Below, one piece after another: positions 33,155 to 41,417 of a DNA stretch of 41,493 nt (positions are counted from its first letter, which is position 1; each line of letters opens with the position of its first letter). Where the stretch lies: assembly GCA_009928435.1 (NCBI GenBank), contig JAABNQ010000028.1, forward strand, positions 1 through 41,493. The letters are read 5' to 3'. A program made the position numbers and the translations under genes. The DNA comes from Bacillus sp. HF117_J1_D (GTDB lineage Bacteria; Bacillota; Bacilli; Bacillales; Bacillaceae_C). The notes beneath the pieces are model-generated. The model did no database searches, had not been told where the DNA came from, and was given only the letters and a program-made list of their open reading frames with translations.

Positions 33155-33898
33155 ATGAGCAGATTATTAATTCAAGAGCATCCCGTCATGATCATTCCGT
33201 CGTTAGCTGTGAAGCTGGGGGTAAATGAAGCGGTGGTGTTGCAACAAATGCATTATTGGGTGGTGAAAAGCACGCATATCAGGGACGGGCGAAAGTGGGT
33301 GTATAACACATACAGCCAGTGGCATGAGCAGCTACCGTTTTGGTCGGAGAGCACGCTGAGACGCACGATCAATTCGCTGGAGAAAAAGGGATTGGTGATG
33401 TCCGCGATGTTCAATCAGTCCAGGATGGACCAAACGAAATGGTACACACTGGACTATGAAAAATTAGAGGCGTTAGCTGGAGAAGATCAAGATGGACATC
33501 TCCCTGCCTCTGATGGAATGATGAACGGGCCAGTCCGAGCACCTGAGCAGGTCAGTTTGACCAAACCAATACCAGAGATTACTACAGAGACTACTTCAGA
33601 GAAAATACATATTCCTTTTTCCGAGGTCGTTGAATACTTGAATGCAAAGACGGGATCTGCCTATAAACCGAACACGAGACGTACACGGGAACTGATCCGT
33701 GCACGTTGGAACGAGGGGTTTACCTTGCAGGATATGAAAAAAGTGATTGACCTGAAGGCAACCGAATGGCTTCACGATCCGTATTGGAGAAAATATTTGC
33801 GTCCAGAGACGTTGTTTGGAACGAAATTTGAGTCCTATTTGAACCAGAAGCCGGTAAAAAAGCTGTGGCGAGAGGAGGAGTTTAATCTTGATGACTAA
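33155..33898 (+). CDS. Phage-type replication initiator (DnaD-like, Phg_2220_C domain)
   Basis: Protein of 247 aa. The N-terminal winged-helix region contains VNEAVVLQQMHYWV and WSESTLRRTINSLEKKGLV, as in phage replisome organisers. The C-terminal conserved phage domain contains VVEYLNAKTGSAYKPNTRRT and DMKKVIDLKATEW. ATG 33155 follows AAGGAGGAAG; an earlier ATG at 33107 lacks one. It is the first of three overlapping genes equivalent in order to SPP1 genes 38, 39 and 40. It is expected to bind a phage origin and recruit the helicase. Confidence 0.88.
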   Translation: MSRLLIQEHPVMIIPSLAVKLGVNEAVVLQQMHYWVVKSTHIRDGRKWVYNTYSQWHEQLPFWSESTLRRTINSLEKKGLVMSAMFNQSRMDQTKWYTLDYEKLEALAGEDQDGHLPASDGMMNGPVRAPEQVSLTKPIPEITTETTSEKIHIPFSEVVEYLNAKTGSAYKPNTRRTRELIRARWNEGFTLQDMKKVIDLKATEWLHDPYWRKYLRPETLFGTKFESYLNQKPVKKLWREEEFNLDD

Positions 33899-34229
33899 GC
33901 GGGAGACATTTTCGCTGATGGCTAGAATTGCGGTTTACTACGAACAATTTGAGCTGAATCAGAAAAAGCTGGATTCGTGGCATGAGGTGCTGAAGGGCTG
34001 TAATCTGGAGGAGTTGGAAGCCGCGCTCCAAGCGCATGTGTCAGCATCTGTGTACCCTCCAAAGATTGCCGATCTGCTGAAAAAGCCGCAAGAGGCTCGG
34101 GTGGTTCCGGACCCGGAAGAAACGGCCAGTATAGCTGCCAGAAAAGAAAAGCCTGCCAGCCGCGAAGTTGTACAGAGGGAGTTGGAGAAAGTGCGGACCA
34201 TTTTGGGCATAGGCAGAGGAGAATCTTGA
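33891..34229 (+). CDS. Phage helicase loader (G39P-like)
   Basis: Protein of 112 aa. The body is helical: FSLMARIAVYYEQFELNQKK, then EELEAALQAHVSASVYPPKI, typical of the replicative helicase inhibitor/loader family. The C-terminal third is flexible and charged, as in SPP1 G39P. ATG 33891 (or TTG 33888) follows GAGGAGGAG and overlaps the initiator gene by 8 bp. The stop overlaps the helicase ATG by 1 bp. Confidence 0.85.
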   Translation: MTKRETFSLMARIAVYYEQFELNQKKLDSWHEVLKGCNLEELEAALQAHVSASVYPPKIADLLKKPQEARVVPDPEETASIAARKEKPASREVVQRELEKVRTILGIGRGES

Positions 34230-35524
34230 TGGAGGAAAGGCCGCTTTACAGCAAGGAAGTAGAGGAAGCCTTTGTGGGGGTGTTGCTGCTGGATGGGGAT
34301 CTGGCAAAAGAAACTGCCATCAAGCCCGAGCAACTCTATATGTCCAGATTGCGGGTGCTGTTTGCGGCGATTCAGCGTTTGTGTAAAAAAGGGGAGCCGA
34401 TCGACCCTGTGTCCGTCATCGAGGAAGTCGGCCTGGACAATGTGGAGAGTGTCGGCGGCATCAGCTATGTGACGGATCTGGCCGCCCGTGTGCATACAAC
34501 CGCCAATATAAGGCATTACGAGAAGCTGATCCAGGAATATGACCAAAAAAGACAAGCGGTGAAAGTGGCAAGCCGCATTCAGCAGGGAATACAGGGCGAG
34601 AATATTTCTACTGTGCTGAAAAACGGGATCCAGGATCTGGTTATGCTTGAAGAGGGACTGGTCGATGAGGAACTAGGCGATATCCATTCCGACCTTGTCG
34701 ATCTTTATGAGGAGTCCGGAAAGGACCAAGGCGAGGTGACTGGTATTTCTTCGGGCTATAAGCATTGGGACCGCTTGACTGGTGGACTGCAGAAGTCAGA
34801 ACTGATTGTCATCGGGGCGCGGCCGAGCATGGGCAAAACGGCATTTGCTTTGAATCTGGCTTTGACGGCGGCACATCAGGATGTGGTGATTATTTTCTCA
34901 CTGGAAATGTCCATGCACCAGCTGTTGAAAAGGGCGGTCGGACTGGCGGGAAATATCAGCTCGGTAAAAATGAGAAATCCCCGGCGCCGTTTCGAGGAGG
35001 CCGATTGGGCGAAGCTGACGGGCGCCATGGGGATGTTATCAGAGGCAAACTTGCATATTTTCGACAAGCCGGGAATGGATATCGGGTATATGTGGGCCAA
35101 GGTGCGGAAGCTCCGCCGGGAATACGGCGACGATAAAAGGTTCCTCGTCATCATTGATTACTTACAGCTTATTACGGGGGATGCAAAACACAGGTCAAAC
35201 CGCCAGGCCGAAATCAGTGAAATTAGCCGGATGCTCAAGCATCTTGCAAGGGATTGCCAAGTGGCAGTGGCAGCTCTTTCCCAGCTGAGCAGGGGAGTGG
35301 AGAGCCGGCAGGATAAACGGCCGATCCTTCCTGATCTGCGGGAAAGCGGGCAAATCGAACAGGACGCCGATGTGATCGCCTTTTTGTACCGTGAGGATTA
35401 TTACCGGAAGGACACGGATCAGCCAAACATTGTCGAGGTGATCCTGGCGAAACAGCGGAATGGCCCTATTGGTACCATTAGGCTCAGCTTTGACAAGGAG
35501 TGCGGGAAGTTTGGGGATGTGTGA
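34229..35524 (+). CDS. DnaB-like replicative DNA helicase, phage type
   Basis: Protein of 431 aa. DnaB N-terminal domain (about 1-105), linker, then RecA-like helicase domain with Walker A GARPSMGKT (196-204), Walker B FLVIIDYLQLI and C-terminal motif DLRESGQIEQDADVIAF. The length is close to SPP1 G40P. The gene and its two partners look richer in GC than the flanking decayed DNA. No other phage genes are in the window, so this is a replication cassette remnant or a domesticated unit. All three frames are intact. Confidence 0.92.
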   Translation: MEERPLYSKEVEEAFVGVLLLDGDLAKETAIKPEQLYMSRLRVLFAAIQRLCKKGEPIDPVSVIEEVGLDNVESVGGISYVTDLAARVHTTANIRHYEKLIQEYDQKRQAVKVASRIQQGIQGENISTVLKNGIQDLVMLEEGLVDEELGDIHSDLVDLYEESGKDQGEVTGISSGYKHWDRLTGGLQKSELIVIGARPSMGKTAFALNLALTAAHQDVVIIFSLEMSMHQLLKRAVGLAGNISSVKMRNPRRRFEEADWAKLTGAMGMLSEANLHIFDKPGMDIGYMWAKVRKLRREYGDDKRFLVIIDYLQLITGDAKHRSNRQAEISEISRMLKHLARDCQVAVAALSQLSRGVESRQDKRPILPDLRESGQIEQDADVIAFLYREDYYRKDTDQPNIVEVILAKQRNGPIGTIRLSFDKECGKFGDV

Positions 35525-35526
35525 TG

Positions 35527-35597
35527 GCTTGAAGCTGCAATGATTTCGCCGATCTCCGGGTTTCTGGAAAATCGGTGTCCCAAAAAGAGCTTCAAGC
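35527..35597. other. Nested three-stem inverted-repeat element
   Basis: The outer arms GCTTGAAGCT/AGCTTCAAGC (10 bp, perfect) enclose the middle stem CGCCGAT/ATCGGTG, which encloses CCGG-GTTT-CTGG. It starts directly at the end of the helicase gene. There is no T tract after it, so it is not an ordinary terminator. It could be a structured RNA, an origin-like element or a recombination site. Confidence 0.7.
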
Positions 35598-35602
35598 ATT
35601 AG

Positions 35603-35916
35603 TTCTTCGTCATAATACCTTTCTAAAATGTATCAGTCATTTGAGTAGCCGGCAGTATGTATTGCTTGAAAATGATATGGTATGATAAATTAAAAGACCT
35701 AAACGGTGATGATGACTTGGGAAAAAGTTCACTCCTTCGAAGAGCTAATGAAATATATATCTACAATGAATAGTGAAAATTCTGTATTTCAGTTTTTCTA
35801 TTCCTAGTAAGGGAAAATTGACTCAATTCAGAACATGGTGTATCCAATAATTGAATAGGAACGGAAGAACAACGGAGGCAAACAAATAACCGAGTCGAGG
35901 CTGTTCGAATCATAAA
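35603..35916. other. Intergenic, no supported gene
   Basis: A 32-codon frame from ATG 35708 (MMTWEKVHSFEELMKYIS) has only a weak GGTG before it and no recognised family. Nothing else stands out. Confidence 0.4.
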
Positions 35917-35962
35917 ATGGCTCCACTCAGCGGTTTTGTTGCTGAATGGAGCCATTTTTCTA
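35917..35962. terminator. Strong bidirectional terminator
   Basis: AAATGGCTCCA-c-TCAGC pairs with GCTGA-a-TGGAGCCATTT around GGTTTTGTT, with TTTTT on the plus side and an A/T tract on the other. Confidence 0.8.
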
Positions 35963-36096
35963 GTCCACTATTCCAGATATATCTTGAAAAAATGTAATGC
36001 AATTCCTATAGAAATCAAGATGAATATCTTACCCGGAGTACGGGGGCCTGGGGATGAAAATAATTTGAAAAAGCTAAAAAAAAGGGGGGAACGGTT

Positions 36097-38055
36097 TTGA
36101 AAAGAATTTATTTGATCATCATGTTTATAGTACTGGATCTTTTTTTGGTTGCCTCCCCAGTTGACGCCCGCTCTTTTTCTATAGATAAAGTGCATATTAA
36201 GGCATGGATAAAGCCAAATGGTGATGTGCTTGTCAATGAGGTTTTTACCTATACATTTGACGGCGAATATAAAAGGGTGAGGAGATCTGTTCATTTGGAT
36301 GGGCATGAGGGCATCCAAAAATTTGAAGCATATGAGCTGATGAATCCAGACGGGGAACCAGGATTCATCGAGATGAGTGAGCTGCGCCCACTGGATGTGC
36401 AAAAGAGCGGCAATGATTTTTTTGCAGGGCTTCCCTCCAAGAATGAGACAAAAACGGTCTTCTTTTTGTATGAGTTGAAAAATGCCGTCCGCTCATATGA
36501 TACATACAGTGATTTAACGATTCCCTTTTTCGGGACCGACAAAAACCATGATATCGATTTACATAACGTTACCATCGATGTTGTTTTTCCTGAACGGGTT
36601 GGAGTTTCTGATTATCATGCGTTTATCCACCATCCGGGTGGTGAACTGATGGAAACAACAGAGGAGATGGTCAGATTTCACACGGCAGTATCTGGAAAGA
36701 GTGAGCTGACAGAAGTGAGGCTGTTGTTTCCTTCAGCCATTATGGGGGATCAAGACAAAGGAGCGGCTCCCGCCAGCCTTGAAAAGGTGTTGGAACAGGA
36801 AAATAAGCGCATTCATGTTGAATCAGAAAAAGCGGAGACGCAATCAAAAATCGTTCGCATTTTATATGCAGTCACCATTCTGTTCGCTATCACGGCACTG
36901 GGTCTATTATTTCTGCCCCAGCGTATTTGGCAGGGAAGCAGCCATAACAGTGATCTGCTTTCGTATGACCCGCTTCAGCTGTATGTGATTGACAGAATGG
37001 GAAGAAGAGATCATTTCGCGTTTATGGCTGGTATTCTTTCGCTCGTTGATAAAGGTTTTATCACCATCAGCGACAATAAAGCTCCCATACGGTTTGCCCA
37101 AGACGGAAAAGCCTCGCTTCGCACGCTCAGTTTTTCTTTCCGTCAAGGTCTGAAACAAATGTCAGAGTGTGAGAATATCCTTTTGGACTGGCTGTTTACA
37201 CGAAGAGTAAGAGGCGGCATCTGTGTTTTTTCCATGAATCATATATACGGGGCAACACGAACGGAGAAAAAAGAAAGAAAAGAAATGTACGGTTATTACT
37301 TGAGGCGGTTCCGCTTTATGCAGATGGAAAAGCGTTGGTTTCACTGCGTAATTCAGGATATGAAACGCTTGGGACTGATCCACGGAACAGTTTGCCGGCT
37401 TGCAGGAAGGGGCTTGATGATGGCGATCATGGCCGGAATTGTTTCTGCCTACTTCCTGGATTCGGCTTCGGGCTTTGGGATTTTATTGTATGTGGCGGGA
37501 TCTGGCTATTTACTGAAAAAAGGTTGGGTGGCAGAAGGGCGTTCCCACCAGTTTTTGATTTTGGCTATTTCACTTCTCGCCGCTATATTACTTATTGAGC
37601 CAGATCTGCGCTTACCTTACATTTTATTTGTCATTTCCGGTTCACTGCTTTATTCGGTATTGCCGGAATTTTTGCTGTCAAATAAGGCGGCTCACATCCG
37701 GGCAGAAATCCGGATGTTCAGGCGGCAGCTTAAACAAGAAGGTATCCCTTCCATGGAAGATGGTGCAAAGCTGGATCGGTGGATGGGGCTTGCCCTCATT
37801 TTAAGAGCGAAGAAGTTTACAATCCAATCCAAGGAATCAGAAGAATGGATGAGGGATGCTCCATTATCCGCCTTCATTCTCTCCGAAGGGAACCCGATGA
37901 ACTATTTATTCGAAACTTGGAAATTAAGTAAACCGCCGCTCACTTTTCATCAGATGAACAAGCCACAGAGCAAGGATGGCAGTTCATCGTTTGACGGGAG
38001 CAGCGGGGGAGGAAGCTCTGGCGGTGATGCCGGCGGCGGTGCAGGGGCTGACTGA
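36097..38055 (+). CDS. DUF2207 family membrane protein
   Basis: Protein of 652 aa. A signal-like N-terminal helix (1-24, ending PVDARS) is followed by the extracytoplasmic DUF2207 domain (about 25-235, with VFTYTFDGEYKRVRRSVHL). A membrane helix follows (about 250-275), then a cytoplasmic part, further hydrophobic segments (about 445-530), and a C-terminal Gly/Ser tail (SSGGGSSGGDAGGGAG). The start is TTG 36097 after AAGGGGGGAACGG. Monocistronic, with its own terminator. The function of the family is unknown; membrane location is clear. Confidence 0.88.
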   Translation: MKRIYLIIMFIVLDLFLVASPVDARSFSIDKVHIKAWIKPNGDVLVNEVFTYTFDGEYKRVRRSVHLDGHEGIQKFEAYELMNPDGEPGFIEMSELRPLDVQKSGNDFFAGLPSKNETKTVFFLYELKNAVRSYDTYSDLTIPFFGTDKNHDIDLHNVTIDVVFPERVGVSDYHAFIHHPGGELMETTEEMVRFHTAVSGKSELTEVRLLFPSAIMGDQDKGAAPASLEKVLEQENKRIHVESEKAETQSKIVRILYAVTILFAITALGLLFLPQRIWQGSSHNSDLLSYDPLQLYVIDRMGRRDHFAFMAGILSLVDKGFITISDNKAPIRFAQDGKASLRTLSFSFRQGLKQMSECENILLDWLFTRRVRGGICVFSMNHIYGATRTEKKERKEMYGYYLRRFRFMQMEKRWFHCVIQDMKRLGLIHGTVCRLAGRGLMMAIMAGIVSAYFLDSASGFGILLYVAGSGYLLKKGWVAEGRSHQFLILAISLLAAILLIEPDLRLPYILFVISGSLLYSVLPEFLLSNKAAHIRAEIRMFRRQLKQEGIPSMEDGAKLDRWMGLALILRAKKFTIQSKESEEWMRDAPLSAFILSEGNPMNYLFETWKLSKPPLTFHQMNKPQSKDGSSSFDGSSGGGSSGGDAGGGAGAD

Positions 38056-38060
38056 GGATG

Positions 38061-38091
38061 AAAGCGAGATATATAACGTCTCGCTTTTTTT
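38061..38091 (+). terminator. Terminator of the DUF2207 gene
   Basis: AAAGCGAGA pairs with TCTCGCTTT, followed by TTTTT. Confidence 0.92.
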
Positions 38092-38126
38092 GCAGTGCCT
38101 ACGGAAACCTTAATAGATTTTTAGGA

Positions 38127-38479
38127 TTAATCGTCTATTACAGCTTTTCCCTGTTCACGTAATTTTTTTAAAGATGTAATCATATGATTTATTTCTTCAT
38201 CGACCTGCACCGTCAGCCACTGTGTCTGCGCAGGTGTTCCTGAGTTCATGTTGCCACGCTCAAACTGCTTCACCCAATAGTACATTTGATGAACTTTGAT
38301 TTCCTGATCCCGGCACCATGCCGCTACACTTTGCCCGCTTTCTTTCCAGGCGTCATAGCGCACTTTCCATTCTATTCTTTTGTTTTTTAAGGTCATCGCA
38401 ATACCTCCCGAATTGATCTCTAGGAAGATTATCGCACGGATGACCGATGAATAGAATGTGGGCTGTATTTGACGTTTAC
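38127..38479 (-). mobile_element. IS66-family relic: left end plus truncated TnpA
   Basis: The end GTAAACGTCAAATACAGCCC (minus strand, 38479-38460) starts with the GTAA typical of IS66 termini. The first gene starts at ATG 38396 after GGGAGGT. Its 89-aa product has the IS66 accessory protein core EWKVRYDAWKESGQSVAAWC and QEIKVHQMYYWVKQFERG. The usual C-terminal part and the following tnpB and tnpC are missing; the last 20 residues (SLKKLREQGKAVIDD) look like read-through into foreign sequence. Confidence 0.8.
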
Positions 38480-38509
38480 TTCTAATTGCTGGTCAATAAT
38501 CTCAATTGC

Positions 38510-38662
38510 TCAAGAGACCAGTTCATCAAAATCTAAATCCACTTCATCGTTCTGTATACAAGGCGTTAGTAACCCATCTACTATTTTTATCATCACTTCT
38601 TCCGGTAGGTATCTGTGAAAGAAAAAATTAGCTATTCGGTTTTCAACCCCTATTGGAATCAC
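38510..38662 (-). CDS. Possible 50-aa protein or gene fragment
   Basis: Frame from GTG 38662: IPIGVENRIANFFFHRYLPE, then an acidic C-terminus ending DFDELVS. The composition looks coding, but the ribosome site is poor and a short frame in another phase (MVWWLESDSNRG) lies directly upstream, which suggests a broken gene. The family was not recognised. Confidence 0.35.
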   Translation of the reverse strand: MIPIGVENRIANFFFHRYLPEEVMIKIVDGLLTPCIQNDEVDLDFDELVS

Positions 38663-38911
38663 TTTCTAACCACCAAACCATGGCGTTCTCTCATTGATAC
38701 TACACCATCAACTAGAATCTTATAAGTTTCTACCCAGTATTGACAGCTTTATGAGATATTAAACTAAACACTAAATAGCAAGGAAGCAATTTTATAAAAT
38801 CCAATTGGCTGTGGTTTTCCTAGAATGCGATAACACAGAACGAATTCCATCATTAAAGATGTAATGAAATTGATATAACTTCGTATTGGCTATGGATTCT
38901 GATATCCGTAA
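38663..38911. other. AT-rich non-coding stretch
   Basis: No supported frame or strong terminator is seen beyond the second DGQHR gene. Confidence 0.4.
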
Positions 38912-39979
38912 TTAAGACAAAACATCAGTTAAGTATTCAGCAATATCATTCTGAAATTTTAAATCTATAGTCAAAAACTCCATACTTTTACCTCTATATG
39001 CTACTTGTAAAAACGGAAGCCAAGAGGGATCCTCTACTGACCAATCTATTAAGGTAAGTGCCTCTAAAAAACTACCTAAATCATAATGAAAAACAAAACC
39101 ATCATTATGGGCAACTACAATTTTTCGATTTAAATATATTGCTAATGCATTTAATACCGCTTCATGCCCTAGTACATATTTCCGCACATTGCCAGGTGTT
39201 GAAGGAAGGATTACAGTTAAATTAAAAAATAGTCTTTCTAAAAAGGTTAAAACTGAGTCATAATTCTCTTTAATAAGTTCTTCATTACTATTACTTAAAA
39301 GTTTTTTTCCGAAAAGTAATAAACTTAAAAAGGTTTTTAATCTAGTCATTGTAGCTAGATTTTCGTTTTTGGGTCTTGTTACTCTCGATTTATTCGTTTC
39401 AATCCCTAATGATTGTAAGGGTTTAGAAATTGCATATATATCTGTTGCTAGAACATTTAATATATCTCTACTATCATATGATGTTGTTAAAGACATTGAC
39501 ACCTTTTTGGCATTTGAATTAATAGATGTAAATAATTCTCTTTGTTCTGCTTTGTCTAAATTAATATAAAGTTGTAAAGTGAGTATGCTATTAAGTATAT
39601 TTATCTTCCTTAAGTCATCATCCTTCATTGTACTCAAATATCTTTCTAGTCCTTTGATTCGATGTTGACCATCTATTATCACTAACTTTTCATGAGGATA
39701 TATAGTCAATGCTGAATTTTGTTCATCATAATTAAACTCCTTTAATTGGATATTACACATTATTGCAGGGAAAAATATCCCTAATTCGTTATCAAAAGTA
39801 TCAATGTATTTTTCAATTTTAGGAATTCTGTTGACATTTATGTCCCTATTCACCTCATTGTCTATCAAATAGGTTCCTAGTAAATTTTTCACTTTGATTT
39901 GAGTGGTCATTAGCCCTTTTGTAGGTTGTCGCTCATCAATTGGACGAACAACACCTTTCAATATTAAAAATTGTTTCAT
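38912..39979 (-). CDS. DGQHR-domain protein 2 (DndB-like)
   Basis: Protein of 355 aa. The signature VIIDGQHRIKGLE lies at about residues 97-109. The second family motif is ELFTSINSNAKKVSMSL. An N-terminal strand region contains MTTQIKVKNLLGTYLI. ATG 39979 follows AGAGGGTG and shares one base with the stop of the upstream paralogue. DGQHR proteins include DndB of DNA phosphorothioation systems and DndB-like proteins of 7-deazaguanine DNA modification, with a ParB/sulfiredoxin-like core. No other dnd, dpt or dpd gene is in the window. The role is unknown. Confidence 0.85.
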   Translation of the reverse strand: MKQFLILKGVVRPIDERQPTKGLMTTQIKVKNLLGTYLIDNEVNRDINVNRIPKIEKYIDTFDNELGIFFPAIMCNIQLKEFNYDEQNSALTIYPHEKLVIIDGQHRIKGLERYLSTMKDDDLRKINILNSILTLQLYINLDKAEQRELFTSINSNAKKVSMSLTTSYDSRDILNVLATDIYAISKPLQSLGIETNKSRVTRPKNENLATMTRLKTFLSLLLFGKKLLSNSNEELIKENYDSVLTFLERLFFNLTVILPSTPGNVRKYVLGHEAVLNALAIYLNRKIVVAHNDGFVFHYDLGSFLEALTLIDWSVEDPSWLPFLQVAYRGKSMEFLTIDLKFQNDIAEYLTDVLS

Positions 39980-41061
39980 TAATTCCACACCCTCTTTTTA
40001 GAAAGGTCTAATAAATAATTAGTAATTCCTTTAATTGAACGTACACCGTTTGAAAAATTATATCTTTTAGTAGACTTAGCAAATGGGACATTATAATTTT
40101 TAAATTCTACATTATCATGTGTCCAATCTACTTGGTAAATAACTTCTTTAAAAAAGTATTCCATGTCACGATTTGGGTTTTCTTTAAGAACTAAGTAGAT
40201 AAAATGGGCAATTCCACAAATAACTTTAGGATTTAAAATAATATATTTTTTTCTGTTTGTTGCATCATGAGGTGCATATTTCACTAAAAACTTTAGAAAT
40301 TCCATACTATTTTTTTTATAAACTTCAAAATTGCTAAGAGTAACTTTATCTAATTGTAGTTCAGTAATAATGCGCCCCTCATTTAATATAAGAATAGCAG
40401 TATACATGGTTGCTGCTGTCATTAGTTTAGTTTGCGTTGAGCGTCCTCTCACTTCAAACTCTTCACTATCAATAGTTGGGTGGTTATAAATAATTTCTTT
40501 AACCAATTTATTAGCTAGAATATTATCTTTATACATTAGTAATATAGTATTGCTAACAGTTGAAGCTTTAGTATTTATGTCAGTAAAAAGCTGTTTTTCC
40601 TGTTTAATATCTAAATCAATATAGATTTGTAGTGATATGGGGAAATTTTTCACATAACTTAGTTTCTCAATATCTTCACTATTATTACGACTTTCCATTA
40701 TCTTAATCAAATGTTCAAAAGCTTTAATTCTATGTTGCCCATCTAAAAGAACTAATTTGTCTTCTGTTTTTAATTGAAATTCCATTGTATTTTCTATAAA
40801 CTTTCCCTGTCCACGAGCAGAAAATACAAACGGAGGAAAGAATATGAGGTTACCGTCCATTCCAAACTGAATATATTTTTGGATTTCTGCTACATGTTGA
40901 TCTATAATCTCCCTTTGAACTGAATTATCAATTTCAATAAATTTCAATATTTCAATCATGGAACATTGAAGCGACACCACAGTTTTACCGAATTGCTGCC
41001 CTTGAGTGGCTTTGAATGTTGTATAGTTTTTTTGCTGTCCAATAGCAGTAAAGTTAATCAT
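39979..41061 (-). CDS. DGQHR-domain protein 1 (DndB-like)
   Basis: Protein of 360 aa with VLLDGQHRIKAFEHL (about 103-117) and QLFTDINTKASTVSNTILLM (about 158-177). It has the same architecture as the downstream gene but only modest identity, so the two are distinct subunits or old paralogues. ATG 41061 follows GGAGGAAGC. It overlaps a short upstream frame ending at 41054. It is very AT-rich compared with the helicase cassette, consistent with transfer. In DndB the DGQHR motif is part of a nuclease- or ATPase-like site; the activity here is not known. Confidence 0.87.
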   Translation of the reverse strand: MINFTAIGQQKNYTTFKATQGQQFGKTVVSLQCSMIEILKFIEIDNSVQREIIDQHVAEIQKYIQFGMDGNLIFFPPFVFSARGQGKFIENTMEFQLKTEDKLVLLDGQHRIKAFEHLIKIMESRNNSEDIEKLSYVKNFPISLQIYIDLDIKQEKQLFTDINTKASTVSNTILLMYKDNILANKLVKEIIYNHPTIDSEEFEVRGRSTQTKLMTAATMYTAILILNEGRIITELQLDKVTLSNFEVYKKNSMEFLKFLVKYAPHDATNRKKYIILNPKVICGIAHFIYLVLKENPNRDMEYFFKEVIYQVDWTHDNVEFKNYNVPFAKSTKRYNFSNGVRSIKGITNYLLDLSKKRVWN

Positions 41062-41245
41062 TTTTAGCTTCCTCCAGTGTTAAATAACTCATTACACAAA
41101 AAATCCTATTGGCTATGACAATATACCCAAAATGACGGTTAACCTTGATATCATAATCCTGACCGCTTAATTCAATCGCATTTTTTGAATACTTGAAGAT
41201 GCCATGATCCCCCCATACTAGTCATCTTTTTAACTTTTTAATCAT
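41054..41245 (-). pseudogene. Short gene with an in-frame TGA upstream of the DGQHR pair
   Basis: The minus frame reads MIKKLKR, TGA, then LVWGDHGIFKYSKNAIELSG and 35 more residues ending LEEAKND, overlapping the DGQHR-1 start by 8 bp. The stop lies at 41224-41222. This may be a single broken gene, or a short one starting after the stop without a good start codon. The tight overlap suggests it once belonged to the operon. The family was not recognised. Confidence 0.4.
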
Positions 41246-41417
41246 ACTAATCTGTTCCATATATCTATGTAACTCCTATTTTGTTGCCCCCTCGTCATTT
41301 TCAAATACAAATAAATTAGCTAAAGTTATATTTTAAATTCCATATATATCTATTATATCAGTTCAATTGTAACGGTTCTATTTATTGTATAAGATTGCAG
41401 CTCTGAGGAGTAAATTT
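41246..41417. other. Divergent intergenic region at the right edge
   Basis: AT-rich. It holds candidate -10 boxes TATAAT (minus strand, near 41357-41362) for the DGQHR operon and TATAAG (near 41390) for the plus-strand gene; neither -35 is convincing. Confidence 0.4.

Noticed and set aside
15930-41061. A 7-deazaguanine DNA modification (Dpd) system formed by queCDE and the DndB-like pair
   Set aside because: The two loci are 21 kb apart, queCDE is under a preQ1 riboswitch as in tRNA queuosine synthesis, and no dpdA-like transglycosylase or other dpd gene is seen.
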